The notes below the pieces were generated by a model. That model was given only the letters and a program-made list of their open reading frames with translations, was not told the DNA's origin and did not search any database. Below, in pieces: positions 44,315 to 54,261 of a stretch of DNA of 64,000 bases (its first letter is position 1; every line of letters starts with the position of its first letter). The stretch spans positions 248,001-312,000 of the forward strand of contig NZ_JANDHW010000002.1 of assembly GCF_024330105.1 (NCBI RefSeq), written 5' to 3'. Made by a program: the position numbers and the translations under genes. Source of the DNA: Coprobacter tertius. Lineage in GTDB: Bacteria; Bacteroidota; Bacteroidia; Bacteroidales; Coprobacteraceae.

Positions 44315-44948
44315 TTTTTACGGGAGTAATATATTCGTCTTCACTTTTGAGAACGGGAAGACTAAGATGGTATTTTGCCGAAACCAGCCGTATTGCGATT
44401 ACCGTTGCGGCGGCGATCGATTGTGTGGCGATCGCATTCATGCCCGTCCGGTAACATAACCAGTATGCAATTCCTCCGAAAGCACAGGCGAGTGCATAAA
44501 TGTCTTTACGGAAGACCAATGGTTCTTCGTTGATAAGTATGTCTCTGATTACGCTCCCGAATGCTCCCGTTATCGTACCCATTATGATTGCTACCCAAAA
44601 GGGATAGCCGGTTGCAATAGACTTTTGTATCCCTACTACAACAAATAGTGCCAGTCCGATAGTATCAAAAATAAAAAAAGTATTATTGAGCTTGATTACA
44701 TATTTGCCGAATACGATGACGAATAAAAGCGATAGGGCTGTAACGATGAGGTATATACTGTCTTGCATCCAGAAAATAGGTAAATTCAGTAATACGTCTC
44801 TGACGGTACCGCCTCCGATTGCAGTTACCAGGCCGACGACATAGGCCCCGAACCAATCGAATTTTTTAGCCGAAGCCAATCGGATACCGCTTATGGCGAA
44901 CGCGAGTGTTCCTATAATTTCAATAATGTAAGCGAATGTAGTTCCCAT
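44289..44948 (-). CDS. TRIC-type cation channel family protein (YicG/UPF0126)
   Basis: 219 residues with seven hydrophobic segments made of two related three-helix repeats, each with a glycine-rich KD-type motif (GGGTVRDVLL and GAFGSVIRDIL). Bacterial TRIC relatives are monovalent cation channels; the physiological role is unknown. It heads the Gtr-like operon through a 26-base overlap, which may be chance packing rather than function. A -7 element (TATTTTTG) lies at 44966-44973. Confidence 0.88.
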   Translation of the reverse strand: MGTTFAYIIEIIGTLAFAISGIRLASAKKFDWFGAYVVGLVTAIGGGTVRDVLLNLPIFWMQDSIYLIVTALSLLFVIVFGKYVIKLNNTFFIFDTIGLALFVVVGIQKSIATGYPFWVAIIMGTITGAFGSVIRDILINEEPLVFRKDIYALACAFGGIAYWLCYRTGMNAIATQSIAAATVIAIRLVSAKYHLSLPVLKSEDEYITPVKNESDIENR

Positions 44949-44965
44949 TTTTCCCGTTTGTCGTG

Positions 44966-44973
44966 CAAAAATA
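44966..44973 (-). promoter_or_regulatory. -7 element for the TRIC-Gtr operon
   Basis: The minus strand reads TATTTTTG, 18 bases before the TRIC start codon. Confidence 0.4.
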
Positions 44974-45048
44974 CAAATTTTATGCGATTCGGCGTATGTT
45001 TGGCTTTTATTATTGAGCAGTAAAAGAATTGCTTTTCTATTTTATATA

Positions 45049-45092
45049 AAAAAGACTTTTCCGGAAAAACGATATCACAGAAAAGCCTTTTT
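45049..45092 (-). terminator. Terminator after ferritin
   Basis: A 13-bp stem with one A-C mismatch (AAAAAGACTTTTC/GAAAAGCCTTTTT), with an 18-base loop, 24 bases past the ferritin stop on the minus strand. Confidence 0.5.
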
Positions 45093-45115
45093 GTTCCAGT
45101 CGGTACAGATATGTA

Positions 45116-45631
45116 TCAATTTCCGACTAAAGGAGCAGCCTGTTTGTAAGTACGGGCTCCTAATTCTTTGTCGAGCATATATATACCGAAACCATTATCT
45201 TTAATCATTTTCAGACTATCGATTAAACCTTGTGCGGTTTCTTCTTCTTCAACTTGTTCGTCGATAAACCATTTCAGCATACTCTGTGTCGCATAATCTT
45301 TTTCTTCTGTCGCCAATGCATATAAATCGTTTATCATTCCCGTAACTTTCTTTTCGTGTTCGAGTGTATCGATATATGCATCGAGAGGGCTTTCCCATTC
45401 GGTTTTTACACCTGCAATAGGGGTAAGTGTGACTTTCCCGCCGCGTGAAAGCAGATATTTTATAAATATCTGTGCGTGATCTTGCTCTTCTTTGAATTGT
45501 ATTCCAAACCAATTTGCGAAACCGGGATTACCTTTAACAGCGAAATTTGCCGACATAGACAAATAAAGATAGGCCGACCAAAATTCGGCATTGATTTGTG
45601 CGTTTAAAGCTTCTTCGATTTTCTTATTCAT
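45116..45631 (-). CDS. ftnA: Bacterial non-haem ferritin
   Basis: Iron-storage protein forming a 24-mer that oxidises Fe2+ and stores ferric mineral. 171 residues, four-helix bundle. The ferroxidase ligands are complete: Glu16 (NAEFWSAY), Glu49 and His52 (EEQDHA), Glu93, Gln126 and Glu129 (DEQVEEE). The C-terminal GIYMLDKELG is typical. It is single, with a TATATTTG -7 element at 45664-45671. Compare the degenerate paralogue at 31449. Confidence 0.95.
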   Translation of the reverse strand: MNKKIEEALNAQINAEFWSAYLYLSMSANFAVKGNPGFANWFGIQFKEEQDHAQIFIKYLLSRGGKVTLTPIAGVKTEWESPLDAYIDTLEHEKKVTGMINDLYALATEEKDYATQSMLKWFIDEQVEEEETAQGLIDSLKMIKDNGFGIYMLDKELGARTYKQAAPLVGN

Positions 45632-45663
45632 TTGTATTCTCTTTTTAGGTTTTTGAGTAGTTA

Positions 45664-45671
45664 CAAATATA
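45664..45671 (-). promoter_or_regulatory. -7 element for ftnA
   Basis: The minus strand reads TATATTTG, 33 bases before the ATG. Confidence 0.45.
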
Positions 45672-45730
45672 GAAACATATTGTTAAAATATGAAATGAAT
45701 TATCATAATTTTTTAAGCATCTTTTTGCCG

Positions 45731-45770
45731 ATTTATAAAAAACTGTCCGACAAAAAATTGTCGGACAGTT
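45731..45770 (-). terminator. Terminator after asdA
   Basis: The 12-bp perfect stem AACTGTCCGACA/TGTCGGACAGTT with a 6-base loop, followed on the minus strand by TTTTATAAAT. Confidence 0.82.
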
Positions 45771-45799
45771 AACCGTTAAAATAAGTGATGGATAAAATC

Positions 45800-47464
45800 T
45801 CATTCTTTATTCTTAGACTTTTTCCAGGTGAGTGCGTATTCGTCTAAAAGAAGTCGTACCCCTTTACCTATTTTTTTATACTCGTCTTTATCCAGGTTAG
45901 CCAAGGAAGCGCGTATCGACCAGTCGGGTCCATCGAATCCGCTGCCATTCAGCAAAACAATACAGGTATCTTTTGCCAGTCGGATAACGAAGTCCAATGG
46001 ATCGTAATTAGCTTCGAGATAACAGGCGAATTCATCACCGTATAATTTTTTGGCCCATACCATGATATCTATTTCGGAATAATACCCGGCTCTGAGCGGA
46101 TCTTTTATGAGCTCGAATCCTGTATTTTCCCACATGGCGTCGAGTCTTTCCTTTATTATCGCCTGCATTTTCTTTTTGTAGATATCCTGTTTATCGAAAA
46201 GACTGAAAGCTGCAAATAAGGACATTTGCATTTGCTGGGGTGTAGATAGTCCGGCTGTATGGTTAAGAGCCACCATGCGGCTGTCGGCTACCATCCGGTC
46301 GATAAATTTAAATTTTTCGGGGTTCGGAGTGATCGAACTGTATCGGTTGTGCAGGTCTTTTGTATCTTTCTCAGATAATTCTGCAATCATTTTATCATAT
46401 ATATTATCTTTGCTCAGAGCGATAACGGCCAAACGCCATCCGGTTGCGCCGAAGTATTTTGAGAATGAATATACGCAAAGTGTATTTTCGGGTAACTCGT
46501 ACATTAAAGATCTAAAATCAGGCACGAATGTACCGTAAACGTCATCGGTAATAATCATCAGATTAGGATTATCTTTTTTGACAATGCCGATGATTTTATC
46601 CATTGATCGTTTGTCGAGAGTGTAGGAGGGAGGATTACTCGGGTTTACAATGTACATTACCTTTATCGACGGATCCCGTAGTTTTTCCAGTTCAGAGTCG
46701 GGATATTGCCAAGTGTGCAACCCGTTTTCGGTCATTTGGGAAGCTTGCACTTTTGTAACTTTAAAGCTGAAACGATCGAGTTCGGGGATTTCGATATAAG
46801 GAGTAAATATAGGAGTCATAAGGGCGATGTGATCTCCTTTATCGATGAGGTGATTTACTTGCAAAGAATCAAAGATGTAACACATGGCGGCTGTACCGCC
46901 TTCGGTCGCAAATAAATCGTATGTCGTATTTATCGGTTGTCGATCGCACATTTCCTGTTTCAGATAATCCTGTACGATAATTTCGGTATATTTCAGAATA
47001 CGGTCGGGTACCGGATATTGGTCTCCGACAACAGCCTCAGCCCATTCGTGAATAAGAGAATCGGGGTCGGCTTTTTTTTCGTCGATGAAATAATGATAAG
47101 TTTCTCTCAACAACTCGGCTCCTTGTTCTTCTTTGTGCTTTATCATAAATTCTTCGAATCTTTTAGCGATACCTTTTGCTAAAGGTATACCTGCTATACC
47201 TTCTTTTAAGTCGAAGGTATGTCTGCATTCTTCGATGCCGAATTTATTTAATAGGATAAAAGCTTCTCTGGGTACGGTAGCGATCCAGTTGGGGTTTCCT
47301 CTACCGGCATTCAGAAACATGCAGAATGCTTTTCGAGTATGTTCTTCGGCAAACTCGATGAGTTTGTTTTTTATTTCGAAAGGGCTCATCTGTTCCAACC
47401 CTTCTTCAAATTTCCGGCTGTAACCTTTCATCAGCGCGGAGGGTAATTTTTCTTTACAATCCAT
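45800..47464 (-). CDS. asdA: Bifunctional aspartate aminotransferase / L-aspartate 4-decarboxylase
   Basis: PLP enzyme converting L-aspartate to L-alanine and CO2, with side transaminase activity. 554 residues, the expected length, longer than fold-I aminotransferases by an N-terminal extension and an insertion. The PLP lysine is in YSFSKYFGATGWRL, and IVNPSNPPSYT and ITDDVYGTF bind the cofactor. The antiporter gene lies just upstream on the same strand, 41 bases away, so the two form the aspartate/alanine cycle. Confidence 0.94.
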   Translation of the reverse strand: MDCKEKLPSALMKGYSRKFEEGLEQMSPFEIKNKLIEFAEEHTRKAFCMFLNAGRGNPNWIATVPREAFILLNKFGIEECRHTFDLKEGIAGIPLAKGIAKRFEEFMIKHKEEQGAELLRETYHYFIDEKKADPDSLIHEWAEAVVGDQYPVPDRILKYTEIIVQDYLKQEMCDRQPINTTYDLFATEGGTAAMCYIFDSLQVNHLIDKGDHIALMTPIFTPYIEIPELDRFSFKVTKVQASQMTENGLHTWQYPDSELEKLRDPSIKVMYIVNPSNPPSYTLDKRSMDKIIGIVKKDNPNLMIITDDVYGTFVPDFRSLMYELPENTLCVYSFSKYFGATGWRLAVIALSKDNIYDKMIAELSEKDTKDLHNRYSSITPNPEKFKFIDRMVADSRMVALNHTAGLSTPQQMQMSLFAAFSLFDKQDIYKKKMQAIIKERLDAMWENTGFELIKDPLRAGYYSEIDIMVWAKKLYGDEFACYLEANYDPLDFVIRLAKDTCIVLLNGSGFDGPDWSIRASLANLDKDEYKKIGKGVRLLLDEYALTWKKSKNKE

Positions 47465-47505
47465 AAATTATTGTATTTAATAACGATTTGTCAACTTTTA
47501 TTGTA

Positions 47506-49206
47506 TTATGCCATAAACAGTACGATTACGACTCCCCATAATATAAGTAGGGTGTTTCCTACGGCATAGGTAACAGTATATCCCAGTGCCGGAACGGTAC
47601 TTTCGAGTGATTCCTGAATGGCTCCTAAAGCGGCTGTAGTCGTACGGCTACCGGCGTTACACCCTAAGTTGATGGCCGGATGGAATTTGAATATTTTATT
47701 TCCGATCCAGATTCCGAGGAATAATGGAATAGAGGTTGCCAATATACCGGCGAAAAATATGACAAAACCCATTTCTTTGATTCCGGTAAGGAATGTAGGG
47801 CCGGCCGTTATACCGATAACTGCAATGAACATATTAAGGCCGAGATTATTGAATATCCAAACAGCCGGTTCCGGGATACGTCCGAAGGTCGGGTGTTTGG
47901 TTCGGAGCCATCCGAAGAATAAGCCGGAAAGTAGTGCTCCTCCGCTTGTGCTCAGACTGATAGGAATACCACCCAAGTGTATAGATAAGGCTCCGATGAT
48001 ACCACCGATCAAGATACCCAGTCCGACGAATATCATATCGGTTTTATTGGTCGGCCTATCGATATAGCCTAAATTGGGTGCAGCTTGTTTGATGTCGTTT
48101 TGCATTCCGACGATTTCTAAAAGGTCGCCACTTTGTAATTTTGTATTGGCCATTACGGGAATTTGTACTCCGGTTCTTTTAATGTTTTTTATCATGATGC
48201 CATGCATGAATTCTTGTCGGCGTAATTCGGAGAGGGTTTTTCCTTTCGCTGTTTTTTTTGTAAGCATTACGAATATATCTTCTACCGGGAATGTCAACAA
48301 TTCTGGGTCGTTCACTTCTTCACCGATCCAGCTTTCGTCTTCTATAATGATTTCACGGCGTCCGCTTAAAACGAGTTCATCTTTTTGTTTAATAATGAGT
48401 TGTGGCGTGACTTCTACTATTTTTCCGGCAGAGCGTACTCTTTCTACAAAAATACGACGACCCATATCCTGTAGTTTCTTTTCAATATCTGCAACTGTAC
48501 GAGGAGTCGAGAACCAATCGTTGCAAGCACAATAAGCCCTGAAAACGACAGGACGATTGGCATTGATAAGTGCGGGATCGTCCTCGATATCCCCTTTGCG
48601 CATCTCGTTTTCGAGTTCACGGGTTTTTTGCTTTACCTTTTCGAGTCCTCCCAGCATTTTAGGTCCGATTGTTCCTAATATATAGGCCGATCCTATGGTC
48701 CCGTAAATATAGGTTACGGCATAACAAACGGGAATAATGTCGAGCCATGCTTTTTTTTCTTCAGGGCTGTTACCGAGTGTTCCTATCGTATCGGTACCTA
48801 CTCCGATGACAGCTGATATTGTTTGAGCTCCGGCAAATAAGCCGATGGCTTCTCCCGGGTTATAGCCCAGTATTTTGGCAATTACTACTGTTACGACAAG
48901 ACACAAAATACAAAGTACGCAGGCGAAACCAACCTGGGGTAAACCGTCACTTTTCAGAGATTGAAAAAACTGCGGACCTACACTATAACCTATCGAAAAT
49001 AAGAATAAAAGAAAGAAAACCGATTTTACAGGTCCTGGGATAGGTATATCCATTTGTCCTACCAAAACTCCTATAAGCAGGACCGAAGTAACTGTGCCCA
49101 AAGTAAAGCTTTTATACTTTAGCGTACCTACCCAGAAACCGATACCGATTGTCAGAAATATCGCCATTTCGGGATAAGTCCTGAAAAAATGCAGAATTGT
49201 CTCCAT
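47506..49206 (-). CDS. aspT: Aspartate:alanine antiporter
   Basis: Exchanges external aspartate for internal alanine across the inner membrane. 566 residues: two membrane halves (about 1-170 and 385-566, each about five segments) flanking two cytosolic TrkA_C (RCK-C) domains (about 205-375). The GxxxG-rich segments and the SAGAQT-type loop ([18 protein letters not shown]) fit the AAE family. Paired with asdA, each turn consumes an internal proton and moves net negative charge inward, giving proton-motive force and acid tolerance. Confidence 0.9.
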   Translation of the reverse strand: METILHFFRTYPEMAIFLTIGIGFWVGTLKYKSFTLGTVTSVLLIGVLVGQMDIPIPGPVKSVFFLLFLFSIGYSVGPQFFQSLKSDGLPQVGFACVLCILCLVVTVVIAKILGYNPGEAIGLFAGAQTISAVIGVGTDTIGTLGNSPEEKKAWLDIIPVCYAVTYIYGTIGSAYILGTIGPKMLGGLEKVKQKTRELENEMRKGDIEDDPALINANRPVVFRAYCACNDWFSTPRTVADIEKKLQDMGRRIFVERVRSAGKIVEVTPQLIIKQKDELVLSGRREIIIEDESWIGEEVNDPELLTFPVEDIFVMLTKKTAKGKTLSELRRQEFMHGIMIKNIKRTGVQIPVMANTKLQSGDLLEIVGMQNDIKQAAPNLGYIDRPTNKTDMIFVGLGILIGGIIGALSIHLGGIPISLSTSGGALLSGLFFGWLRTKHPTFGRIPEPAVWIFNNLGLNMFIAVIGITAGPTFLTGIKEMGFVIFFAGILATSIPLFLGIWIGNKIFKFHPAINLGCNAGSRTTTAALGAIQESLESTVPALGYTVTYAVGNTLLILWGVVIVLFMA

Positions 49207-49401
49207 ATTACGATTAATAGTTGATATGTTTCATAATTAAACCATAACAATAGGAACTGACATTTTGTTGTAAAAAAGATTTTACATAATGTTGAAAAAA
49301 ACAATATGGATATATTTTGAGGAAACTGTATACTTATATTAGTATATTTTTGAAATAGGAAGTTGGTTTTTTTAACAATGTATTTGTGACTGTAATAATT
49401 A

Positions 49402-49457
49402 TTTACAACAAATCCCCCCGGTTAAAATTGGGTTTAACCGGGGGGATTTGTTGTAAA
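49402..49457 (-). terminator. Strong terminator downstream of the M16 protease
   Basis: A 25-bp perfect stem centred on a 6-base ATTGGG loop, with a run of six C/G pairs and A/T-rich ends. It lies 55 bases past the M16 stop on the minus strand. The rest of the 49207-49511 gap shows no gene or clear promoter. Confidence 0.8.
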
Positions 49458-49511
49458 ATATTATAAACTTTAAATTGAATCTAAATTTATAAATTTCGGC
49501 TCGATCGTTTT

Positions 49512-52328
49512 TTATTTGACAACGCCATCCATCGTTACTTGTATATAGTTACCTTGTGAAAATAATTTTTTTACCAGTTTTTTTATCGTTTCGGGACTTT
49601 GTTTTTTAATGATTTCTTCATACTGTTTCATTTCATTTTTTCCGGTAAGCTTATAATTAACGATATTTCCGAGCCAGAATCCGTTATCATGCAGGTTCTC
49701 ATTATATTGTTTGAGCATATATTCTTTTACTTTATTGAAGTTTTCTTCAGACGGTCCATTGTCGACCTGTTTCATCAGTTCATCTACAGCTCTTTTTTGC
49801 ATTTTTTCCTGCATCTCGGGATTAGTATCGAAAGCAATCATGAATATCCAGTTATTTTGATTTCGTGACATGCTCGATTGTGTACTTACCCCATAAGTAC
49901 CGCCTTCTTCTTCTCTGATGGTAGCAGTGTAAACAATATCCATAATCTGATCGAACATGCTTAATTTAATGGCGTCTTCCTGTGAATATTTGATATTTCC
50001 CGAATAGATCATATACACCGTTGATTTTGGGGTTTCCATTTGCCGTTTAAAATCGTTTACATATTTTCCTTTACGTATTTGCATTTGGGGTTTTCCCGAT
50101 TTTTCTTTTTGGTGAAGCGAAGGTAATGAAGCGATATATTTTTCGACCAAAGGTTTCAACTGTGCTGTATCTATATTTCCGACAAACGTAAATGTAAAAT
50201 CAGATGCGTCACCGAACCGTTCTTTCCAAATAGTAAGGATACGATCATAATCGATTTTATCGAGGTCTTCGGCTGTCAGATTCTTTGCTCGCGGATTGTT
50301 GTTCCACATAGCGACATTTAAGGTGTCTCTGAGTGCTTTTTGAGGGCTGGCTTCCTGATTGCGGAGTGCTGAAGCCATTCTTTGTTTCCAAGACATGTAT
50401 GCATTTTCGTCTTTATTTATATCTGTCATGCTCAGGTAAACCAGTTGCAACATAGTTTCCAGATCTTTTGGAGTACTCGTTCCTGAAACACTTTCGGAAT
50501 AGTCTCCTAATTGTAAAGAAACACTGACTTGCTTGCCTGCGAGCATTTTCTTTAAATCGATATTAGTAAAATTACCGTTTTTACTCAAATCGATGACAGA
50601 ATTGAATACGTCGAGATTGACAATGTCTTTAGTGGGATAAAGGTTGCTTCCGCCTTTACTGCTGGCATTGAATAAAATTTCATCGTTTTTATAGTCGGTC
50701 GGTTTAATAACTACTTTAGCGCCGTTAGAGAGTGTCCAAACGGTAGTTCCGAAATCCTTTTCTTGTTGTTTTTTTATAATTTTTCCCGGTACGGGTTCTT
50801 CGGATATCAGTGGTTCGTCGAATGTTTTATCTTCATAAGGAGTTAGATTTTCGGTATGCGTATTTTTTATAATTTCTAAAACGTCGGATTCCGAAGGGTA
50901 GTCGACTCCTTCTTTATCTGGACCTGTGATCGCAACAACGATATTGTCGTCTGTGATTCTTTTTTCGATATATTTATTTATATCTTCGAGGGATATTTCA
51001 GAAGCCAAATGCTTATAAAGGTTATATTCGGTTTCGATTCCGGGGATGGCTCCTCCGTCGATAAAATGATTCACATATTCTTCTACATAAGAACTGTTCC
51101 GGGTTTTATCCTTTTCATTATAAACTTGTTCGACCATACTTAGTAAACTGGCTTTTGCCCGGTCGTATTCAGAAGGTGTAAATCCGTATTTATTGGCTCT
51201 TTCTATTTCTACTAAAACGGCTTTCAGTGCTTTAGCTGATTCACCTTCTTTACTTAATGCCTCTACGGTAAATGCATCTTTGGTTTTTGAAACAAAGAAA
51301 TTTCCGTCGTAAGTATAAGCCCTCAGAAAAGGTGCATCGGGTTTTTGCGCGATTTCTGAAAGTCTTGCATTAATCATCATATTTGCTACAGCCTGAATAT
51401 ATGCTTGGGCTATCCCTGCTATCGTTGCTTTCAGTTCTTTAGGTATCGGTTCGTGTTTAAAGAAAACCATAACACCCGTAGAAGTGGCTTCTTTATCTTT
51501 CCCTACTACTACAATCGGCTCTTTATTGTCCGGTACGGTATAGTATATGCGTTCGGCGGCATTTGCAGGCATGGGTATGGCTCCGAATATTTTTTTAATT
51601 TCTGCTTCTACTTTCTCTGCGTTTATGTCTCCTACTACGATGATTCCCTGCTGGTCGGGGCGATACCATTTATGATAATAATCCCGTAATGTTTTATAGG
51701 GGAAATTCATAACAACATCCATTGTTCCGATCGGCATTCTATTGGCATACTGGCTACCTTCGAACATGGTAGGTATAAGTATATCCCACATTCTCATGTT
51801 TGCGTCGGTACGGGTTCTCCATTCTTCTCTGATTACTCCGCGTTCCTCATCGATTTCTTTATCTTCCAAGGCTATTTGGGAAGCCCAGTCGTGTAAGATA
51901 AGTAAGCAACTATCTACGATACCTTGTCGTATGGTAGGTACATTAGATAGGTTATATACTGTTTCGTCGAAGGAGGTGTAAGCATTTACGTTGGTTCCGA
52001 ATTTTACACCGATCGATTCGAGGTAATTGAGCATCGATTTTCCCGGGAAATTTTTGGTTCCGTTAAAGGCCATGTGCTCGAGAAAATGTGCCAGACCTCT
52101 TTGGTCGTCTTCTTCAAGAATCGATCCGACCTTTTGTGCAATATAAAATTCTGCCCTGTTTTTAGGTAATTCATTATGTCTTACATAATAGGTAAGTCCG
52201 TTATCGAGAATACCATACCTTACATCTTTATCAATGGGTAAGGGGAGCATTTGCTGTGCTGAAACCTGACTTGTGAAAATCAGAGAAACAAGCAATGTTG
52301 AAATCATGATTTTACTGAGAATTTTCAT
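49512..52328 (-). CDS. M16-family zinc metalloprotease (pitrilysin-like, exported)
   Basis: 938 residues: signal peptide (about 1-24, ending SAQ), then four M16 half-domains in one chain. The inverted zinc motif is intact in AHFLEHMAFNG (His81, Glu84, His85), with the distal Glu about 75 residues later in EDKEIDEERGVI. It probably degrades peptides in the periplasm. The LuxR-type gene lies 32 bases upstream on the same strand, so cotranscription is possible. Confidence 0.93.
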   Translation of the reverse strand: MKILSKIMISTLLVSLIFTSQVSAQQMLPLPIDKDVRYGILDNGLTYYVRHNELPKNRAEFYIAQKVGSILEEDDQRGLAHFLEHMAFNGTKNFPGKSMLNYLESIGVKFGTNVNAYTSFDETVYNLSNVPTIRQGIVDSCLLILHDWASQIALEDKEIDEERGVIREEWRTRTDANMRMWDILIPTMFEGSQYANRMPIGTMDVVMNFPYKTLRDYYHKWYRPDQQGIIVVGDINAEKVEAEIKKIFGAIPMPANAAERIYYTVPDNKEPIVVVGKDKEATSTGVMVFFKHEPIPKELKATIAGIAQAYIQAVANMMINARLSEIAQKPDAPFLRAYTYDGNFFVSKTKDAFTVEALSKEGESAKALKAVLVEIERANKYGFTPSEYDRAKASLLSMVEQVYNEKDKTRNSSYVEEYVNHFIDGGAIPGIETEYNLYKHLASEISLEDINKYIEKRITDDNIVVAITGPDKEGVDYPSESDVLEIIKNTHTENLTPYEDKTFDEPLISEEPVPGKIIKKQQEKDFGTTVWTLSNGAKVVIKPTDYKNDEILFNASSKGGSNLYPTKDIVNLDVFNSVIDLSKNGNFTNIDLKKMLAGKQVSVSLQLGDYSESVSGTSTPKDLETMLQLVYLSMTDINKDENAYMSWKQRMASALRNQEASPQKALRDTLNVAMWNNNPRAKNLTAEDLDKIDYDRILTIWKERFGDASDFTFTFVGNIDTAQLKPLVEKYIASLPSLHQKEKSGKPQMQIRKGKYVNDFKRQMETPKSTVYMIYSGNIKYSQEDAIKLSMFDQIMDIVYTATIREEEGGTYGVSTQSSMSRNQNNWIFMIAFDTNPEMQEKMQKRAVDELMKQVDNGPSEENFNKVKEYMLKQYNENLHDNGFWLGNIVNYKLTGKNEMKQYEEIIKKQSPETIKKLVKKLFSQGNYIQVTMDGVVK

Positions 52329-52360
52329 TTTCGATAATTTATTAATAAATGATTTGCTTT

Positions 52361-52945
52361 TTAAATCTGTTCGATATCCGAAGGAGTGATATATCCGTTC
52401 ATCATGGCATAGAAACTTAAACCTGATAATGTTTTAATACCGAGTTTCGATGTGATGTTTTTACGGTGAGAAAGGACGGTATTGAAACTGATATTGAGTT
52501 TATCGGCAATTTCTTTGTTAATATATCCTTGTGCAATCAGTTGCAAGACTTCTTTCTCGCGAGGTGTAAGGGGCTCGTGAGAGTCCGATGACGTTTGATG
52601 ACAAGCCGTTTCGAATAACGATTGTAATTGTTCTATAATCTGATTTGTATCTGCGCATATATCTATTCGATTCGCTGTATTAGTTCCTGCAGATATGTTA
52701 TCCTTTATCGTAGTTAGTAAAATAACTTTGTTTTTTCTCGGAAGAAAGAAATCGGAATAAAGTACATAGCTTTCTGCATTCAGAAAATAGAAATCGAATT
52801 TTTCGGGAGTATGTTCCATCAGAGATTTCACATCCCTGAATATATCGATATACACAGCTGAAAAAAATTCGGACAATAGATATTTCAAGCCTGTATTATT
52901 CAATGAATAAGCCGATACGATGGCAATATGTTTATTATGCATCAT
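52361..52945 (-). CDS. LuxR-type regulator with degenerate receiver-like domain
   Basis: 194 residues: an N-terminal receiver-like fold (about 5-110) and a C-terminal LuxR/NarL helix-turn-helix (about 128-185; [39 protein letters not shown]). The receiver lacks the acidic pocket (IVSAYS where IVDDH is normal) and the phospho-acceptor position reads FLNAES, Asn56 for Asp. Control by phosphorylation is therefore unlikely. It follows the hemerythrin-like gene by 2 bases, which suggests that gene supplies or shares the signal. Confidence 0.85.
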   Translation of the reverse strand: MMHNKHIAIVSAYSLNNTGLKYLLSEFFSAVYIDIFRDVKSLMEHTPEKFDFYFLNAESYVLYSDFFLPRKNKVILLTTIKDNISAGTNTANRIDICADTNQIIEQLQSLFETACHQTSSDSHEPLTPREKEVLQLIAQGYINKEIADKLNISFNTVLSHRKNITSKLGIKTLSGLSFYAMMNGYITPSDIEQI

Positions 52946-52947
52946 TT

Positions 52948-53661
52948 TTAACGTATCGTTTTAGCGGAAGCCAATTGCAAGGCTTCACTTAAAGGTTTTA
53001 AAATACGATGGCGTATGCGGTTATTTTGCTTAATATCTTTCGCAAGAGTATATATGGCGAATATCACTCCATAACAAAGATTTTCGTCACATTCTACAGA
53101 TAAGTGTATGATGAAAAGGCTTTTTAAATCATTGAGCTTTTCTTCCAGAGGATCGGTCCTTTGTTCTGAAATATCAATGGAAAAATCGTTTACGTCGGGT
53201 TGTAAAAGCGTCAATTGTTCCGATGCTTTTTTTATTGCGGGAAACCATTGGGTTCTGTCTTCATCGATACGTTTGAGAAGATCGTTTTTCAGCTCTCCGA
53301 AAAATTGTCGGATGTATTCCAAGTTATTTTTCCCTGTGCTATGGGAAAGGAGAGAATGAAAATGCCGTTCGATATTGGGCAATTGAAAATGTTCGTAATA
53401 ATCGTTTGTTTTGCTCAGATAATCTACAATCTGAGAGGCGCAGAACGACTTTAATTTTTTTTCGGGGAAAAAATCTTTGTTGATGAATGTATTCAGAATA
53501 GTAAGAAAAAAGTTCGTATCGAGTTTGTTCTCCTTACATACGGTTTGTACATTCTTATCTCCTACACCTAATGAAATACCGAAACGGTTAATTACCGGAA
53601 TTAGGGTAGGTTCTTGTAGAATGATATCACAAAGCTTCATATCTGCATATACTAATCCCAT
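52948..53661 (-). CDS. Hemerythrin/RIC-like protein with ScdA-type N-terminal domain
   Basis: 237 residues. Residues about 1-60 resemble the ScdA_N/DUF542 domain ([30 protein letters not shown]), though the usual CCGG is replaced by GVGD. The rest is helical with spaced His and Glu ([25 protein letters not shown]) as in hemerythrin-type di-iron proteins. RIC proteins repair iron-sulfur clusters after nitric oxide or oxidative damage; here a sensing role beside the LuxR gene is equally possible. Di-iron binding is inferred, not shown. Confidence 0.65.
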   Translation of the reverse strand: MGLVYADMKLCDIILQEPTLIPVINRFGISLGVGDKNVQTVCKENKLDTNFFLTILNTFINKDFFPEKKLKSFCASQIVDYLSKTNDYYEHFQLPNIERHFHSLLSHSTGKNNLEYIRQFFGELKNDLLKRIDEDRTQWFPAIKKASEQLTLLQPDVNDFSIDISEQRTDPLEEKLNDLKSLFIIHLSVECDENLCYGVIFAIYTLAKDIKQNNRIRHRILKPLSEALQLASAKTIR

Positions 53662-53683
53662 AGTCGGTCGTTTTATTAAATTT

Positions 53684-54259
53684 TTAAGTTTTGTCGCAAT
53701 GGTAAATCTTGTCTGCTGTTGCGATTTTGTTCATGGGCTGGTCAAATGTGTTTGCCGGGATACTTTCAATCAGTTGTAATCTGAAGCAGATTCCTATGGT
53801 TGTTGTTCTGTTTTTTTCTTGTAACAGCCGGTCATAATATCCTTTTCCCCGTCCTAAGCGGTTTCCTTTACTGTCGAATGCGATTCCGGGGATAATGGCC
53901 AAATCGACTTCTGACAAATCGATTTGTTCATTGTTCGTGTCCGGTTCACGAATACCGAAAACACCGGTAGATAAATGTTCGGGAGAATAACGACGTAAAA
54001 TTAGGTCGTTCCCGGAAACTACGGGTAGTATAATTTGTTTTGTTTTATTCCACCGTTTAATCATACCGGTAGTATCTACTTCGTCGGGTAGCGAATGATA
54101 TAATAAAATCGTATGTGCTTTTTTGAAACAATCGAGTTTTTCTAATTGTCTCATAATGTCATCCGATTCGGTTTTTCTCTGTTCGTCCGATATCCGGGCT
54201 TTAGACAGCTTTATTATCTGTCTTATGTGTTCTTTCGTTTTACCGATTTCGTTTTGCAT
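53684..54259 (-). CDS. 5-formyltetrahydrofolate cyclo-ligase
   Basis: Converts 5-formyl-THF to 5,10-methenyl-THF with ATP. 191 residues, usual length, with IILPVVSGNDLILRRYS and the ATP/Mg loop DSKGNRLGRGKGYYDRLL. It lies 2 bases after the S41 protease gene and in the same direction, so it is probably in its operon. Confidence 0.92.
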   Translation of the reverse strand: MQNEIGKTKEHIRQIIKLSKARISDEQRKTESDDIMRQLEKLDCFKKAHTILLYHSLPDEVDTTGMIKRWNKTKQIILPVVSGNDLILRRYSPEHLSTGVFGIREPDTNNEQIDLSEVDLAIIPGIAFDSKGNRLGRGKGYYDRLLQEKNRTTTIGICFRLQLIESIPANTFDQPMNKIATADKIYHCDKT

Positions 54260-54261
54260 TT

